56,825 bases of DNA from Candidatus Gastranaerophilales bacterium. GTDB lineage: Bacteria; Cyanobacteriota; Vampirovibrionia; Gastranaerophilales; UBA9579. The notes under the pieces were generated by a model that had not been told where the DNA came from, made no database searches, and saw only the letters and a program-made list of their open reading frames with translations. Shown in pieces: positions 37,869 through 47,088 of this stretch; position 1 is the first letter of the stretch, and every line of letters begins with the position of its first letter. The translations under genes and the position numbers were made by a program. The DNA is taken from contig JAQVCB010000009.1 of assembly GCA_028689995.1 (NCBI GenBank), forward strand, positions 1 to 56,825, read 5' to 3'.

Positions 37869-40086
37869 AGTGACTGTTTATTCAATGATATTAACAAATA
37901 TTGGTTTATCAAAAATAGCTGCTGCAATTTCTACAGGCACTCAGATAAATTTAACTCAAATAGCAGTTGGTGATTCCAATGGAGCATATTATGAGCCCTC
38001 AACCAGCCAAACAACTTTGGTTCATGAAGTACACCGCTTTAACATAAATAATAAGAGTATAGATCCTCAAAATAGCTCCAAAATAATTATAGAAGGAATA
38101 ATTCCTGCTAGTATTGGCGGATTTTCAATTCGAGAAATAGGAATTTTTGATAATGTAGGATCGCTAATTGCAACAGGGAAATTCCCTTTAATTGAAAAGC
38201 CAAATCCTGTTGATGACAGTGCTGTTGATTTATATGTAAAAGAATACCTTGTTGTATCAAATTCCTCTGCCTTCGATATTACGGTTGATCCTAACATTGT
38301 TACTGCAAGTATTAATTATGTCGCTAATGAGATAACGGATCACGATAATGCTGTAAATGCCCATCAGGACAGATGGCTATTGAAAACAGAAGTAGTTACA
38401 ACTGCAGCTGCAAATAAAGTATTAACGCTAAATTCTTCATCAAAACTTCCTGCAAGTATAACAGGAAGTGCAGATGGAAATGCTGCCACTGCAACAAGAT
38501 TATATACATCAAGAACATTAGCGTTAAGCGGTGATGTAACAGGTTCAGCTTCATTTAATGGAAGTGCAAACGCTACAATAGCTTCCACTCTTGCAAACTC
38601 TGGAGCTACAGCAGGAACATATAAAAGTGTTACTGTAGATGTAAAAGGCAGGGTTACTGCAGGAACTAATCCTACAACTATTTCCGGTTATGGAATAACA
38701 GATGCTGTAATAAGCTCCGATGTTGCAACTACAGCCACTGCAAATAAAATTCTTAAGCTTGATGCAAATTCCAAGTTGCCTGCATCAATTACAGGAGATG
38801 CTGATGGAAATGCAGCAACAGCGACAAAGATTCAAACAGCAAGAACCATTTCATTAACAGGAGATGTAACCGGATCAGTATCCTTTGACGGAAGTGCAAA
38901 TGCTGCAATAGCATCAACCCTTGCTAATTCTGGAGCTACTGCAGGAACATATAAGAGCGTTACTGTTGATGCTAAAGGTAGAGTGACTACAGGTACTAAC
39001 CCTACTACGCTGTCAGGATATGGTATCACTGATGCTGTTATTTCCTCAGATGTGGTTACAAGTGCAGCAGCAAATAAAATATTAAAACTTGATGCTAATT
39101 CAAAATTGCCTGCCTCCATCACAGGGGATGCTGATACAGTTGATGGTTGCCATGCCGGAACCGCAGCAAATAATGTTTTAAAGCTTGATTCAAGTGGTAA
39201 AGTTCCTACTGGAAATTTACCTACAATTGAAACTATCCCAGTAGGCTCTGTTTTCTGGTTTGCAAAAAATACTGCCCCTACAGGGTATTTAAAATGTAAC
39301 GGCGCAGCTATATCGAAAACCACTTATTCAAATTTATATGCAATCATTGGCGATATCTTTGCAACTCTGGCAGACATATCCACAACTGCTCAGGCAATAA
39401 GTGGTGGTGATTACTCAGGATACCCAAAAGCGAATGTTTTTGATAATAATTTTGCCAATATATGGGCTAGTTCTCAGACTGGTGCAAGCGTAAACGGAGT
39501 CGCATATTTAGGTCAGGATTTTGGTGTTGGTATAACAAAACAAATTAGCCAGATTAATCTTACTCATGAGGCTGCAACAGGTTATATAGTAAGTTCTGCA
39601 AAAATACAATATTCTAGTAATGGTACAACTTGGACTGATATACAGACAGTATCCTTAACAACAGGATTAAATAAAATAATACTGAATTCCTATCCGGCTT
39701 CAAGATTTATAAGAGTGCTGGCTAATTCTGCTGCTCCTATCGATACTTGGCATGTAATGGAAATAGAATGCTTATGGCTCAATCCGGCTTTAACTACATT
39801 TAATATTCCTGATCTTCGGGGCGAATTTATAAGAGGCTGGGATGATGCAAGAGGTATTGATGCAAGTCGTGTATTTGGTAGTGCTCAATCTGATATGGTA
39901 GGTCCTCATACGCAGACTTTAACATTGCCACATTTGGGTGGATGTGATCCTGGGCCTGTTGGAAACTATTGGGCTTTAGGAAATACTTCTTGGGGTGCAG
40001 GTAACACAACAGCAACAATAGATGCTATGTCAGCCACAGAAACCCGACCAAGAAATATAGCATTATTGCCTTGCATTAAATATTAA
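37858..40086 (+). CDS. Phage tail fibre/tail-collar protein with inserted F5/8 type C-like domain
   Basis: Tail-fibre N-terminal domain (LTNIGLSKIAAAISTGTQINLTQIAVGDSNG), ~110-aa repeats, collar motifs PTGYLKCNGAAISKTTYSNLYAIIGDIF and TTFNIPDLRGEFIRGWDDARG. Confidence 0.9.
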   Translation: MEDKVTVYSMILTNIGLSKIAAAISTGTQINLTQIAVGDSNGAYYEPSTSQTTLVHEVHRFNINNKSIDPQNSSKIIIEGIIPASIGGFSIREIGIFDNVGSLIATGKFPLIEKPNPVDDSAVDLYVKEYLVVSNSSAFDITVDPNIVTASINYVANEITDHDNAVNAHQDRWLLKTEVVTTAAANKVLTLNSSSKLPASITGSADGNAATATRLYTSRTLALSGDVTGSASFNGSANATIASTLANSGATAGTYKSVTVDVKGRVTAGTNPTTISGYGITDAVISSDVATTATANKILKLDANSKLPASITGDADGNAATATKIQTARTISLTGDVTGSVSFDGSANAAIASTLANSGATAGTYKSVTVDAKGRVTTGTNPTTLSGYGITDAVISSDVVTSAAANKILKLDANSKLPASITGDADTVDGCHAGTAANNVLKLDSSGKVPTGNLPTIETIPVGSVFWFAKNTAPTGYLKCNGAAISKTTYSNLYAIIGDIFATLADISTTAQAISGGDYSGYPKANVFDNNFANIWASSQTGASVNGVAYLGQDFGVGITKQISQINLTHEAATGYIVSSAKIQYSSNGTTWTDIQTVSLTTGLNKIILNSYPASRFIRVLANSAAPIDTWHVMEIECLWLNPALTTFNIPDLRGEFIRGWDDARGIDASRVFGSAQSDMVGPHTQTLTLPHLGGCDPGPVGNYWALGNTSWGAGNTTATIDAMSATETRPRNIALLPCIKY
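38531..39180 (+). repeat. Two ~330-bp tandem repeat units within the tail fibre gene
   Basis: gtgatgtaac at 38531 recurs as gagatgtaac at 38861; protein unit GDVTGS.SF.GSAN..IASTLANSGATAGTYKSVTVD.KGRVT.GTNPTT.SGYGITDAVISSDV. Confidence 0.88.
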
Positions 40087-40098
40087 AGAGGAAAGGCA

Positions 40099-40626
40099 AT
40101 GAAAATATATAACTATAATTCAATGACAAAAGAATATATTGGAGAAAGCATAGCAGATGAAAATCCTCTTGAGGAAGGAGTCTTTCTCTTGCCGGCAAAT
40201 GCTACTTTTCTTCAGCCTCCTAATATAGCAGAAAATGAAGTTGCTGTATTTGAGAATGATTTATGGATTATCAAAGCTGATTATAGAGGTGGAACTTTTT
40301 ATTCTAAAACCACAAAAGAGCCAAAAGTTATTAGTGAAATTGGAATACAGCCGGATGATACTATGACACACCTTATCCCAGGAGAATTTGACACTTGGGG
40401 TTCTAAACTTAATAAATGGACTGAAGATTTAATTCTTGTTTCAAAAGCAGAACAGGAAAAAACAAACCTAGATTCCAGAAAATTTCTCGATGATACAGAC
40501 TGGAAAATAATAAGACATCGAGATCAACTTGATCTTGGGATAAAAACGAGTCTTACGGGTGAAGAATACAAACAACTTTTACAAAAAAGGCAGGAATCAA
40601 GAGAAAGAGTAATGGAGGCACTATGA
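40099..40626 (+). CDS. Tail fibre assembly-like protein
   Basis: Follows tail fibre; C-terminal DTDWKIIRHRDQLDLGIKTSLTGEEYKQLLQKRQESRERV. Confidence 0.65.
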   Translation: MKIYNYNSMTKEYIGESIADENPLEEGVFLLPANATFLQPPNIAENEVAVFENDLWIIKADYRGGTFYSKTTKEPKVISEIGIQPDDTMTHLIPGEFDTWGSKLNKWTEDLILVSKAEQEKTNLDSRKFLDDTDWKIIRHRDQLDLGIKTSLTGEEYKQLLQKRQESRERVMEAL

Positions 40627-41054
40627 TACAAACTAAAATTGAAAACTTTTTAGAAAATGAAATCAAATGCAAATGCTGTGGAGTCTTGAACATATCTGAT
40701 AAAGCTATTATTAGTCTTCAGGCATTCAGATATATGCTTAATAACAAATATAAAAGGAATATTAGGCTTACTGTTAATTCAGGCTGCAGATGCAGAAAAC
40801 ATAATAAAGCAGAAGGTGGAGTTGATGAGATAAGAAACGGTATTCTTGTTACTTCAAGACATGAATGTACAACCAAAAAGTCTGATGCCTTTGATCTTAT
40901 AAGTCCCGATCTGGATTATAAGACACTTTATCAGGAAGCAGTAGATTCTAAAATGTTTAATACCATAATCCGATATGACATTAAGCATTTTGTTCATGTT
41001 GATACAGAACCAAGACCTAACTTTGAAATCAAAGCTTGGAGCTGGAATAAATAG
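40623..41054 (+). CDS. Peptidase M15-like endolysin / D-Ala-D-Ala carboxypeptidase
   Basis: LTVNSGCRCRKHNKAEGG, SRHECTTKKSDAFDL, KHFVHVDTEPRP. Confidence 0.8.
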   Translation: MIQTKIENFLENEIKCKCCGVLNISDKAIISLQAFRYMLNNKYKRNIRLTVNSGCRCRKHNKAEGGVDEIRNGILVTSRHECTTKKSDAFDLISPDLDYKTLYQEAVDSKMFNTIIRYDIKHFVHVDTEPRPNFEIKAWSWNK

Positions 41055-41153
41055 TGTGTCCAAATGATACAAAATCCTCTCTGCTTCCGACTTTCAGCTT
41101 GAACTTTGAGAAAGGCAAGCTAATCTGTCAATGTAATCAGAAGGAGATAAACT

Positions 41154-41384
41154 ATGAAAAAGATTATTATGGGCAGATATCCAGAAATTAATGAAGTCGA
41201 AGTTAACATAGAAGATGTCAAACTAAAAAATGGTAAATTCCATGTAAATGGTGAAGAACACGCAATGGTAGTTGGATCTGATGAGCTTTTAGAAATATTT
41301 TACACAGGCGTTAAAAAGGCATTAAACGGTGAAATACCTGAAGCTACAGCAAATGAATTTTTAAAAGCTTTAAAAGTTAAATAG
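41154..41384 (+). CDS. Small phage accessory protein
   Basis: ORF with strong RBS (aaggagataaact) preceded by leader repeat A. Confidence 0.6.
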   Translation: MKKIIMGRYPEINEVEVNIEDVKLKNGKFHVNGEEHAMVVGSDELLEIFYTGVKKALNGEIPEATANEFLKALKVK

Positions 41385-41397
41385 CGGGAGATTTAGA

Positions 41398-41715
41398 ATG
41401 GAAAAGACAATCGAAAAAATCTGTTATGCATCTAATAGCCAGTCGATAAGCTACAGGGAAATTTATCAGCTAAACGATAAAAAGATAAAGATCGAGATCA
41501 AATCCGATTCTTATCATAACCAGTGCTATGCCAGAGCTTCTGTTTTAAAGGATGACGACTGGAATATCATTTACACCATACCTTATAGCCTAATGCAAAC
41601 ACCTGAAGGGCTGGCATATAAAAGCGATTACAAAAACAAGCCTGCAACTGCCGAAACAAATTTCAAAGAAGACGTTCAAAAACTCAGAACCCATATTGAA
41701 AAAATCCTGTTCTAA
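41398..41715 (+). CDS. Small phage accessory protein
   Basis: ORF with upstream RBS, co-oriented with 41154. Confidence 0.55.
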   Translation: MEKTIEKICYASNSQSISYREIYQLNDKKIKIEIKSDSYHNQCYARASVLKDDDWNIIYTIPYSLMQTPEGLAYKSDYKNKPATAETNFKEDVQKLRTHIEKILF

Positions 41716-41837
41716 ATTCTCAAATCCTTGTAATGTGTCGGAATGATTCAGTATTACTGAAACTTCCGACTTTCTTATTGAACTTTGAGAAAGAAGAGCT
41801 AACATCACGATGTAAGCAAATTAAAGGAGATATAGAG

Positions 41838-42266
41838 ATGACAAAACTTGAAAAGCTGAAATACCTGCCATTACAAGCAGTTTTTAAAAACGATAATTTT
41901 AACGACTGGCTGGCTAAAAATACAAACGAGATTAAAAACGCATTGAATATTGAAAGCTGGCAGTTAGAACGAAGAAACATGAACCATACCGAATTTACTT
42001 TTATGGATTATGACAACCATGAAAAAATATTTGTTTACTGCAATTTAGGTGAATTTCAGGAAGAAAATCTGCTGAATATATTAGCATTAACACAAGTAAA
42101 TAAAGTAAGCCGAGTAATCTGGATATTAGAAAAACCGCAGGATAAAACATTAGCAGCCCTGATAAATATAAACCTGCTCGCCAGTAAAAAGTATTTAACT
42201 TTAATGTCAGCAAGAGCTTATAAAATAGGGATTTCAAAGCCGGTAATAGAGTTTAGAAAGCATTAA
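41838..42266 (+). CDS. Uncharacterised accessory protein
   Basis: ATG 41838 after RBS and leader repeat B; the upstream extension to 41733 is likely non-coding leader. Confidence 0.6.
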   Translation: MTKLEKLKYLPLQAVFKNDNFNDWLAKNTNEIKNALNIESWQLERRNMNHTEFTFMDYDNHEKIFVYCNLGEFQEENLLNILALTQVNKVSRVIWILEKPQDKTLAALININLLASKKYLTLMSARAYKIGISKPVIEFRKH

Positions 42267-42356
42267 AAATATAAAATTTTTCTAGAAATTGGCGTGGTAT
42301 AATATTTGTGGTTTAAATAGCATACTTGATTTTTAATATTATTAGGTAAGATTGCA

Positions 42357-43445
42357 ATGAATGATAGCGCATTATATTATCCATATATAAAGTTTCATGA
42401 TACAGCTTGGATAAAAGCTATGTCTTTATTTTATGATAATATTTACAGAATAGTTCCAATTGGTTTTGATTTAAACGACCAAAAAGAACTTAAACCTTTA
42501 ATTAAAAATAAAATAATAGGTTTAGAATTTAGCAATTTAAGTGACTATCGTAAAGTTGCATCAGAAAAGTTTTTATCTAAAATTGATTCCTTTAAAGAGA
42601 AAGCTTTAACATTCAGGCACAATAATCGTTTTAATAATATAAGTAGAATACATAGTGATAAAATTGATTATAAATTAATTGAATTTTTTAGAAATTCAGG
42701 CTATAAACAAACAGACGAATGGCTTGATATGCCAGAACATCTAGCCTCTCTATATATGCTTTTTTTGTCGAATGAGATATCTCAATCAAATAATCTGTCC
42801 CTTATTACTGATAAAACTGAATTTTGGACAGCAATTAATTTTTATAAATCAGAAGAAAATATAACTCCTATTGAAAACAGAACAAATCTTCCTCATTATT
42901 ATAAAGAACGTAAGGAAGATGTACTATTTTCAATAATTTTAGACAACATAATGCCTCTAAACATTTCGGAAATATCATCTAGTAAAATTTTAAAATTTAG
43001 AGAAAAAAGAATTGTCGAAATAAAAGCACTAAGAGAGGCAATTACTCATTTAAATTCTAAGTTATCAAATATACAAGATTATGAAATTTTAAGAAGCGAA
43101 ATAGCTACAGAACTTTCTGGAATCAATAGGATTATAGAAGATTTTAGAAAATCTACAGATATAATGGGTAATATAAATTGGGGCAGTCTATTTACTTCTA
43201 CAGCAACTGGTTTTGGAGTGGGCTCTGGAGTTTGCCTGATTAATCAAGATCCAATAATAGTAGGTTCTATTGGCATTATTGCAACTTTAACCAGCTATAA
43301 CAATGATAAAAGCAAACAAAAACAAGAATTATTAAAAAAACCTCTTTCTTGTTTAGCACTTATGCGAAAAGATTTTAATTTAAATACTATTGATAAATTA
43401 AAAGAAATAATAAATAAAGATAGGTTTGAATTTATAAATGATTAA
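42357..43445 (+). CDS. DUF6236-like protein with C-terminal hydrophobic hairpin
   Basis: N-terminus ALYYPYIKFHDTAWIKAMSLFYDNIYRIVPIGF; C-terminal FTSTATGFGVGSGVCLINQDPIIVGSIGIIATL. Confidence 0.6.
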   Translation: MNDSALYYPYIKFHDTAWIKAMSLFYDNIYRIVPIGFDLNDQKELKPLIKNKIIGLEFSNLSDYRKVASEKFLSKIDSFKEKALTFRHNNRFNNISRIHSDKIDYKLIEFFRNSGYKQTDEWLDMPEHLASLYMLFLSNEISQSNNLSLITDKTEFWTAINFYKSEENITPIENRTNLPHYYKERKEDVLFSIILDNIMPLNISEISSSKILKFREKRIVEIKALREAITHLNSKLSNIQDYEILRSEIATELSGINRIIEDFRKSTDIMGNINWGSLFTSTATGFGVGSGVCLINQDPIIVGSIGIIATLTSYNNDKSKQKQELLKKPLSCLALMRKDFNLNTIDKLKEIINKDRFEFIND

Positions 43446-43532
43446 AATTTAATTATTTTTCCAAAAGCGCAATTTTTTTTATGTTCGAATTTTATATAAT
43501 CAGAGAGAAATTAAGAAGAGAGATTCAGAATA

Positions 43533-43889
43533 ATGTTAACTATTAACAAAACTTGTGCATCCCTGCAGGCATGTAATATTCAGAATGATCAAAGACCTAA
43601 TTCACCTAAACTGCAAACTTTAACAAGAGACACTATTTCTTTTAAAGCTAATGAAGCACTTTTTCTTAAGCATTTAAGAGAATTTTGCAAAGAACCTGGG
43701 AAATGGTATATCGCAGAAAAAGCAATGGCATATGCTCATAGTGTTAATCCAAATCATCCTGAAGTTGTTGCAGAATTTAAAAAAATAGCAAAAGATACAA
43801 CTCTTGATGAAGGTATAAAAGAGTGGATTCTTGAGGATTTAACTAAAATGGTTGGAATAAGTGGTAATAAGCCTATAAATCCCAAATAG
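43533..43889 (+). CDS. Small host-style protein of unknown function
   Basis: 118 aa, N-terminal TRDTISFKANEA segment. Confidence 0.55.
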   Translation: MLTINKTCASLQACNIQNDQRPNSPKLQTLTRDTISFKANEALFLKHLREFCKEPGKWYIAEKAMAYAHSVNPNHPEVVAEFKKIAKDTTLDEGIKEWILEDLTKMVGISGNKPINPK

Positions 43890-43899
43890 GGTAAAGATT

Positions 43900-44934
43900 T
43901 TATAAAGTAGATATATTTTTATTTACTTTATTAGCGATAAATGAGCCAACAATAGATCCTATACCCATACCAATAACAGATCCTACATATTTGTACCTAA
44001 TGTTTCCTAAAGCTCCAAGTATTCCGATACCAGATAAAACAGACACAACATTTATAGAGGCTTTTAATGTCTGTTTTCCTGCATTGGTAAGTTTATCCTT
44101 CATTTCTTCAGGTTTATTAAATGCTTTTATAATAGAGGGAATCCATAGAGTAGATAATATTATTGCTCCAATAACTGTTGTTCTTTGAATAGCTCTGTAT
44201 ATTAATTTACTCAAAAAAGTGCCTCTTAATTTGTTTGCAATAACTGGTATTTCTTCCACTACATATTTATTGTCAATATTAATTACTTGAGGAACTTTTC
44301 TTCCTGTCATTTCAGGTTTACCAAAACTGACACCCAATAATTTTCGTAGTTTCTCACCTAGTTGTGTTTCTGCAAAGGATTTATCAAATTCATGTAGAAT
44401 ATAGCCATATTTCCCCATCTTATTCACAGGAGCTTCAGCATAAGTTCCACGAATAAATCTAAATGGGGCCTGACAGTTTTTGTAATCATAATTTGGTAAT
44501 TTATTATGAACTGCCTGTTCCCAGGCATCTTTCATATCTCTTAGATCTTCAGGTAACATAATTCCAGCTACAGCAACAAGTCCTGCTGCTCTTTCATAAT
44601 CACCGTTTTCTATATTATCTGGCATTGAAGAGATTCTTCTAAATGGAATAATAGGACTAAGAGCTGAAAATACAGCTTTAGTTACTTCTTTGTTCTCAAG
44701 AGCAGTGTTGTCCAGTGTCTTAACTGTAGTTTTATGTTGATCTGCGTTATGAATAAATGCTTTAAAGGTATCCTGAATTTTAGCAATGTCAGGACTTAGT
44801 TTAGGATCAACAACTCTTTCTGTTTGTCTTCTATCTTCTCCAGAACGGCGTTCAGAATTGACAGGCTGGCCTTGCTGCCTCCTGTCGGTTAATTGGGTAA
44901 ATTGAGGATAAAGTTTTAAGATACTTCCTTCCAT
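43900..44934 (-). CDS. Host-style membrane protein of unknown function
   Basis: DRRQ-rich N-terminus and glycine-rich C-terminal TM segments. Confidence 0.7.
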   Translation of the reverse strand: MEGSILKLYPQFTQLTDRRQQGQPVNSERRSGEDRRQTERVVDPKLSPDIAKIQDTFKAFIHNADQHKTTVKTLDNTALENKEVTKAVFSALSPIIPFRRISSMPDNIENGDYERAAGLVAVAGIMLPEDLRDMKDAWEQAVHNKLPNYDYKNCQAPFRFIRGTYAEAPVNKMGKYGYILHEFDKSFAETQLGEKLRKLLGVSFGKPEMTGRKVPQVINIDNKYVVEEIPVIANKLRGTFLSKLIYRAIQRTTVIGAIILSTLWIPSIIKAFNKPEEMKDKLTNAGKQTLKASINVVSVLSGIGILGALGNIRYKYVGSVIGMGIGSIVGSFIANKVNKNISTL

Positions 44935-45029
44935 TTACCTTCCTTTGCCATACTAGATTAAAAGGGTTTGACCCTCTATTTATATAAAAACAAAATGTAT
45001 GCATTTATTGCGTTAAATAGGCAAAATTT

Positions 45030-45314
45030 TTACTTAGAATTATTTCTTTTTATAATTTCATAAAGCTGTCTTTGAGTTATTCCTAAAGACAAGCTTAAAT
45101 CAAGCAATGATTTCTTGGTTCCGTCATATTTATTGCAGATATATTTATTTCTAATAGCTATTAAAGAACGATTAGGAACACAGATCATAACACCCGGCAT
45201 GTTTTTCATAAGATTAATAGCTGTTTTCACACCACAAAGAGAAGCTATTGTTTTAAGCTCCTCGTTTGGCATTTCATCAGCGGTTATTTCATCAAGCCAT
45301 GGCTTTTTATCCAT
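45030..45314 (-). CDS. Mor-family middle operon transcription regulator
   Basis: VPNRSLIAIRNKYICNKYDGTKKSLLDLSLSLGITQRQLYEIIKR. Confidence 0.87.
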   Translation of the reverse strand: MDKKPWLDEITADEMPNEELKTIASLCGVKTAINLMKNMPGVMICVPNRSLIAIRNKYICNKYDGTKKSLLDLSLSLGITQRQLYEIIKRNNSK

Positions 45315-45339
45315 TATTCTCCTTAGCCGGTCTCATCAG

Positions 45340-45380
45340 TTAACGCATTACGTTAAGACGCACAGCATTTGACTGTGCGT
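45340..45380. promoter_or_regulatory. Two adjacent stem-loops upstream of mor
   Basis: TTAACG-CATTA-CGTTAA (45340-45356) and ACGCACAG-CATTTGA-CTGTGCGT (45358-45380). Confidence 0.65.
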
Positions 45381-45387
45381 TTCGACC

Positions 45388-45627
45388 TTAAATTGCCGCA
45401 CCCATCGGCCTTGGAATTATTGCATCTTCGATCAGCATTTCCATTTTTTCAAGAATCTGAATCTGAGCCTCAACTTTTTTGCAGGCTATTTTTCTGTCAG
45501 TTTTGCATTGCCAGTCATTCTCGGCTAAACAACTATCCGCAAACTGAATCTTTACATCGTCGAGACTGTCATCAAGTTCACTAATCTGATTTCTTATAAT
45601 TCCTAACACCTGTTCTTTTAAGTCCAT
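45388..45627 (-). CDS. Small phage early protein
   Basis: ORF in early operon between gp16-like and mor. Confidence 0.55.
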   Translation of the reverse strand: MDLKEQVLGIIRNQISELDDSLDDVKIQFADSCLAENDWQCKTDRKIACKKVEAQIQILEKMEMLIEDAIIPRPMGAAI

Positions 45628-45640
45628 TTTTGTTCTCCTT

Positions 45641-46093
45641 TTAATTAGCTATTAACTTCTGGTTAATCATCGATTGAATAGTCTTTAAAACTTTTGAAAC
45701 TTTATCTCTTTCGAGAAACCTCAAATCACTAATATGATAGAGTCTCCGTAAGAGTTTTCTTAATGATTTTCTTGCTGTATTTCCTTTTACCTCCTTTCCA
45801 TAAGACATTTTTAAAAAATCTATCCACATTGCTTCTATTTTTCTGAGCTGTGCTGGAGTTGCCATATCAGCTCTGTCGGAAAGCTCATCGAACTTTTCCT
45901 TTGGCTTTTGCCATTTATTTATGCCTATTGCCTGAACTTCGAGGATATCGATAAAAGTGCAGGCATCAGAAATTGATAAATCTTTGCTGGATGAAATATC
46001 AAACTTTGAGAGCATTTCTCTATAAAGCTCATCATCAAGCCCGAGAATATTTTTAAGAGTATGGATTTTCTTTATTTGAGCTTTAGTAACCAT
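45641..46093 (-). CDS. Mu gp16/GemA-like protein (DUF1018)
   Basis: AQIKKIHTLKNILGLDDELYREMLSKF...ATPAQLRKIEAMWIDF. Confidence 0.85.
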   Translation of the reverse strand: MVTKAQIKKIHTLKNILGLDDELYREMLSKFDISSSKDLSISDACTFIDILEVQAIGINKWQKPKEKFDELSDRADMATPAQLRKIEAMWIDFLKMSYGKEVKGNTARKSLRKLLRRLYHISDLRFLERDKVSKVLKTIQSMINQKLIAN

Positions 46094-46200
46094 AATTTTG
46101 AACTATCTCCTCTTTCTCAAGCTCTCGTCCATGATGTATTCCAACCTGTACTCCAAAAGTGAATACTGTAAGGCTTATGAGAAATATGTAGAATATTTTT

Positions 46201-47088
46201 TCAATTTTCGTCATACCACCTCAGCAAATGTTTTGAGACTTCCTGTATAATCTCCTCATCAATAGGTGAATCGCTTAACTTTGCGGCTTTATCCGCTTTA
46301 ACGATAAGTTTACTTAAGACTCTTGTATTTCCCAGTGATTCTTCAAGAAATTTATCTGAAAGATCCAAAGCATCAGGCAAAGTCCTTAAAATAATTTTCC
46401 TGATATCTGTAAGATCAAGAGGCTTTAGCTCTTTTAGCACACCGATTCTTGAATAAAGCTGTTCATATTGACCTGTTTTACCTCTTAAATTCCCAAGAAG
46501 TCTTGGCATCCCCACAAGCATAATACCCACTCCAGCCTTGTCATAAATTCTTCTTAAAAGCTCCAGTGCTTTATATGGAAGATGTTCAGCTTCATCAACT
46601 ATGATCAAACGGTTTGAGTTTTTGAGCTTTTTGACAATATCGAGCATCATTGAATAGATATTTCCAATGCCTTCAAACCCCAATCTTTTATGAAGTTCAC
46701 CAAATAAAATCTTTGGAGTATATCCAAGATCTGCTTCAATAAGGATTACATCTGTATTAAGTTTTGCATATTCTCTTACGGTAACAGTTTTTCCAAGTCC
46801 AGCCCTGCCGATACAAACACCGATTTCGCTGTTAATGTGGCACATTTTTGCAACATCAAAGACATTATCAACTACCTTTGTCTGAATAAATTCTGTTCTA
46901 CAAATATCTTTGCGCTCATATTCCCTTAATAGGAAATTATTTACCGCATCATTAATTTTATCCACTTTGCCTTTGTATTTGCCGTTTAGCCATAGACTTA
47001 TGGTTGTATAAGAGATTCCTGTAGCTCTTGCAACTGCATGCGAGCTAACTGAATTTTCCTCCATAAACTTTTTTAATTCGCTTCGCAT
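46201..47088 (-). CDS. MuB-like transposition ATPase with N-terminal HTH
   Basis: VCIGRAGLGKTVTVREYA, LIIVDEAEHLPYKALELLRRIYDKAGVGIMLVG; HTH AVARATGISYTTISLWLNGKYKG. Confidence 0.93.
   Translation of the reverse strand: MRSELKKFMEENSVSSHAVARATGISYTTISLWLNGKYKGKVDKINDAVNNFLLREYERKDICRTEFIQTKVVDNVFDVAKMCHINSEIGVCIGRAGLGKTVTVREYAKLNTDVILIEADLGYTPKILFGELHKRLGFEGIGNIYSMMLDIVKKLKNSNRLIIVDEAEHLPYKALELLRRIYDKAGVGIMLVGMPRLLGNLRGKTGQYEQLYSRIGVLKELKPLDLTDIRKIILRTLPDALDLSDKFLEESLGNTRVLSKLIVKADKAAKLSDSPIDEEIIQEVSKHLLRWYDEN

Larger units (their letters stand above)
41055..41837. repeat. Duplicated ~100-bp leader sequence (41055-41153 and 41734-41837)
   Basis: tgtgtc..aatgat.ca...cttccgactttc...ttgaactttgagaaag...agcta...atgtaa...aaggagata, each just upstream of an ORF. 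Confidence 0.85.

Noticed and set aside
38531-39180. Possible CRISPR-like repeat array
   Set aside because: Two long in-frame coding repeats, not short repeats with unique spacers. No cas genes seen.
38832-39323. 163-aa minus-strand ORF in the tail fibre gene
   Set aside because: Shadow ORF created by the repetitive tail-fibre sequence.
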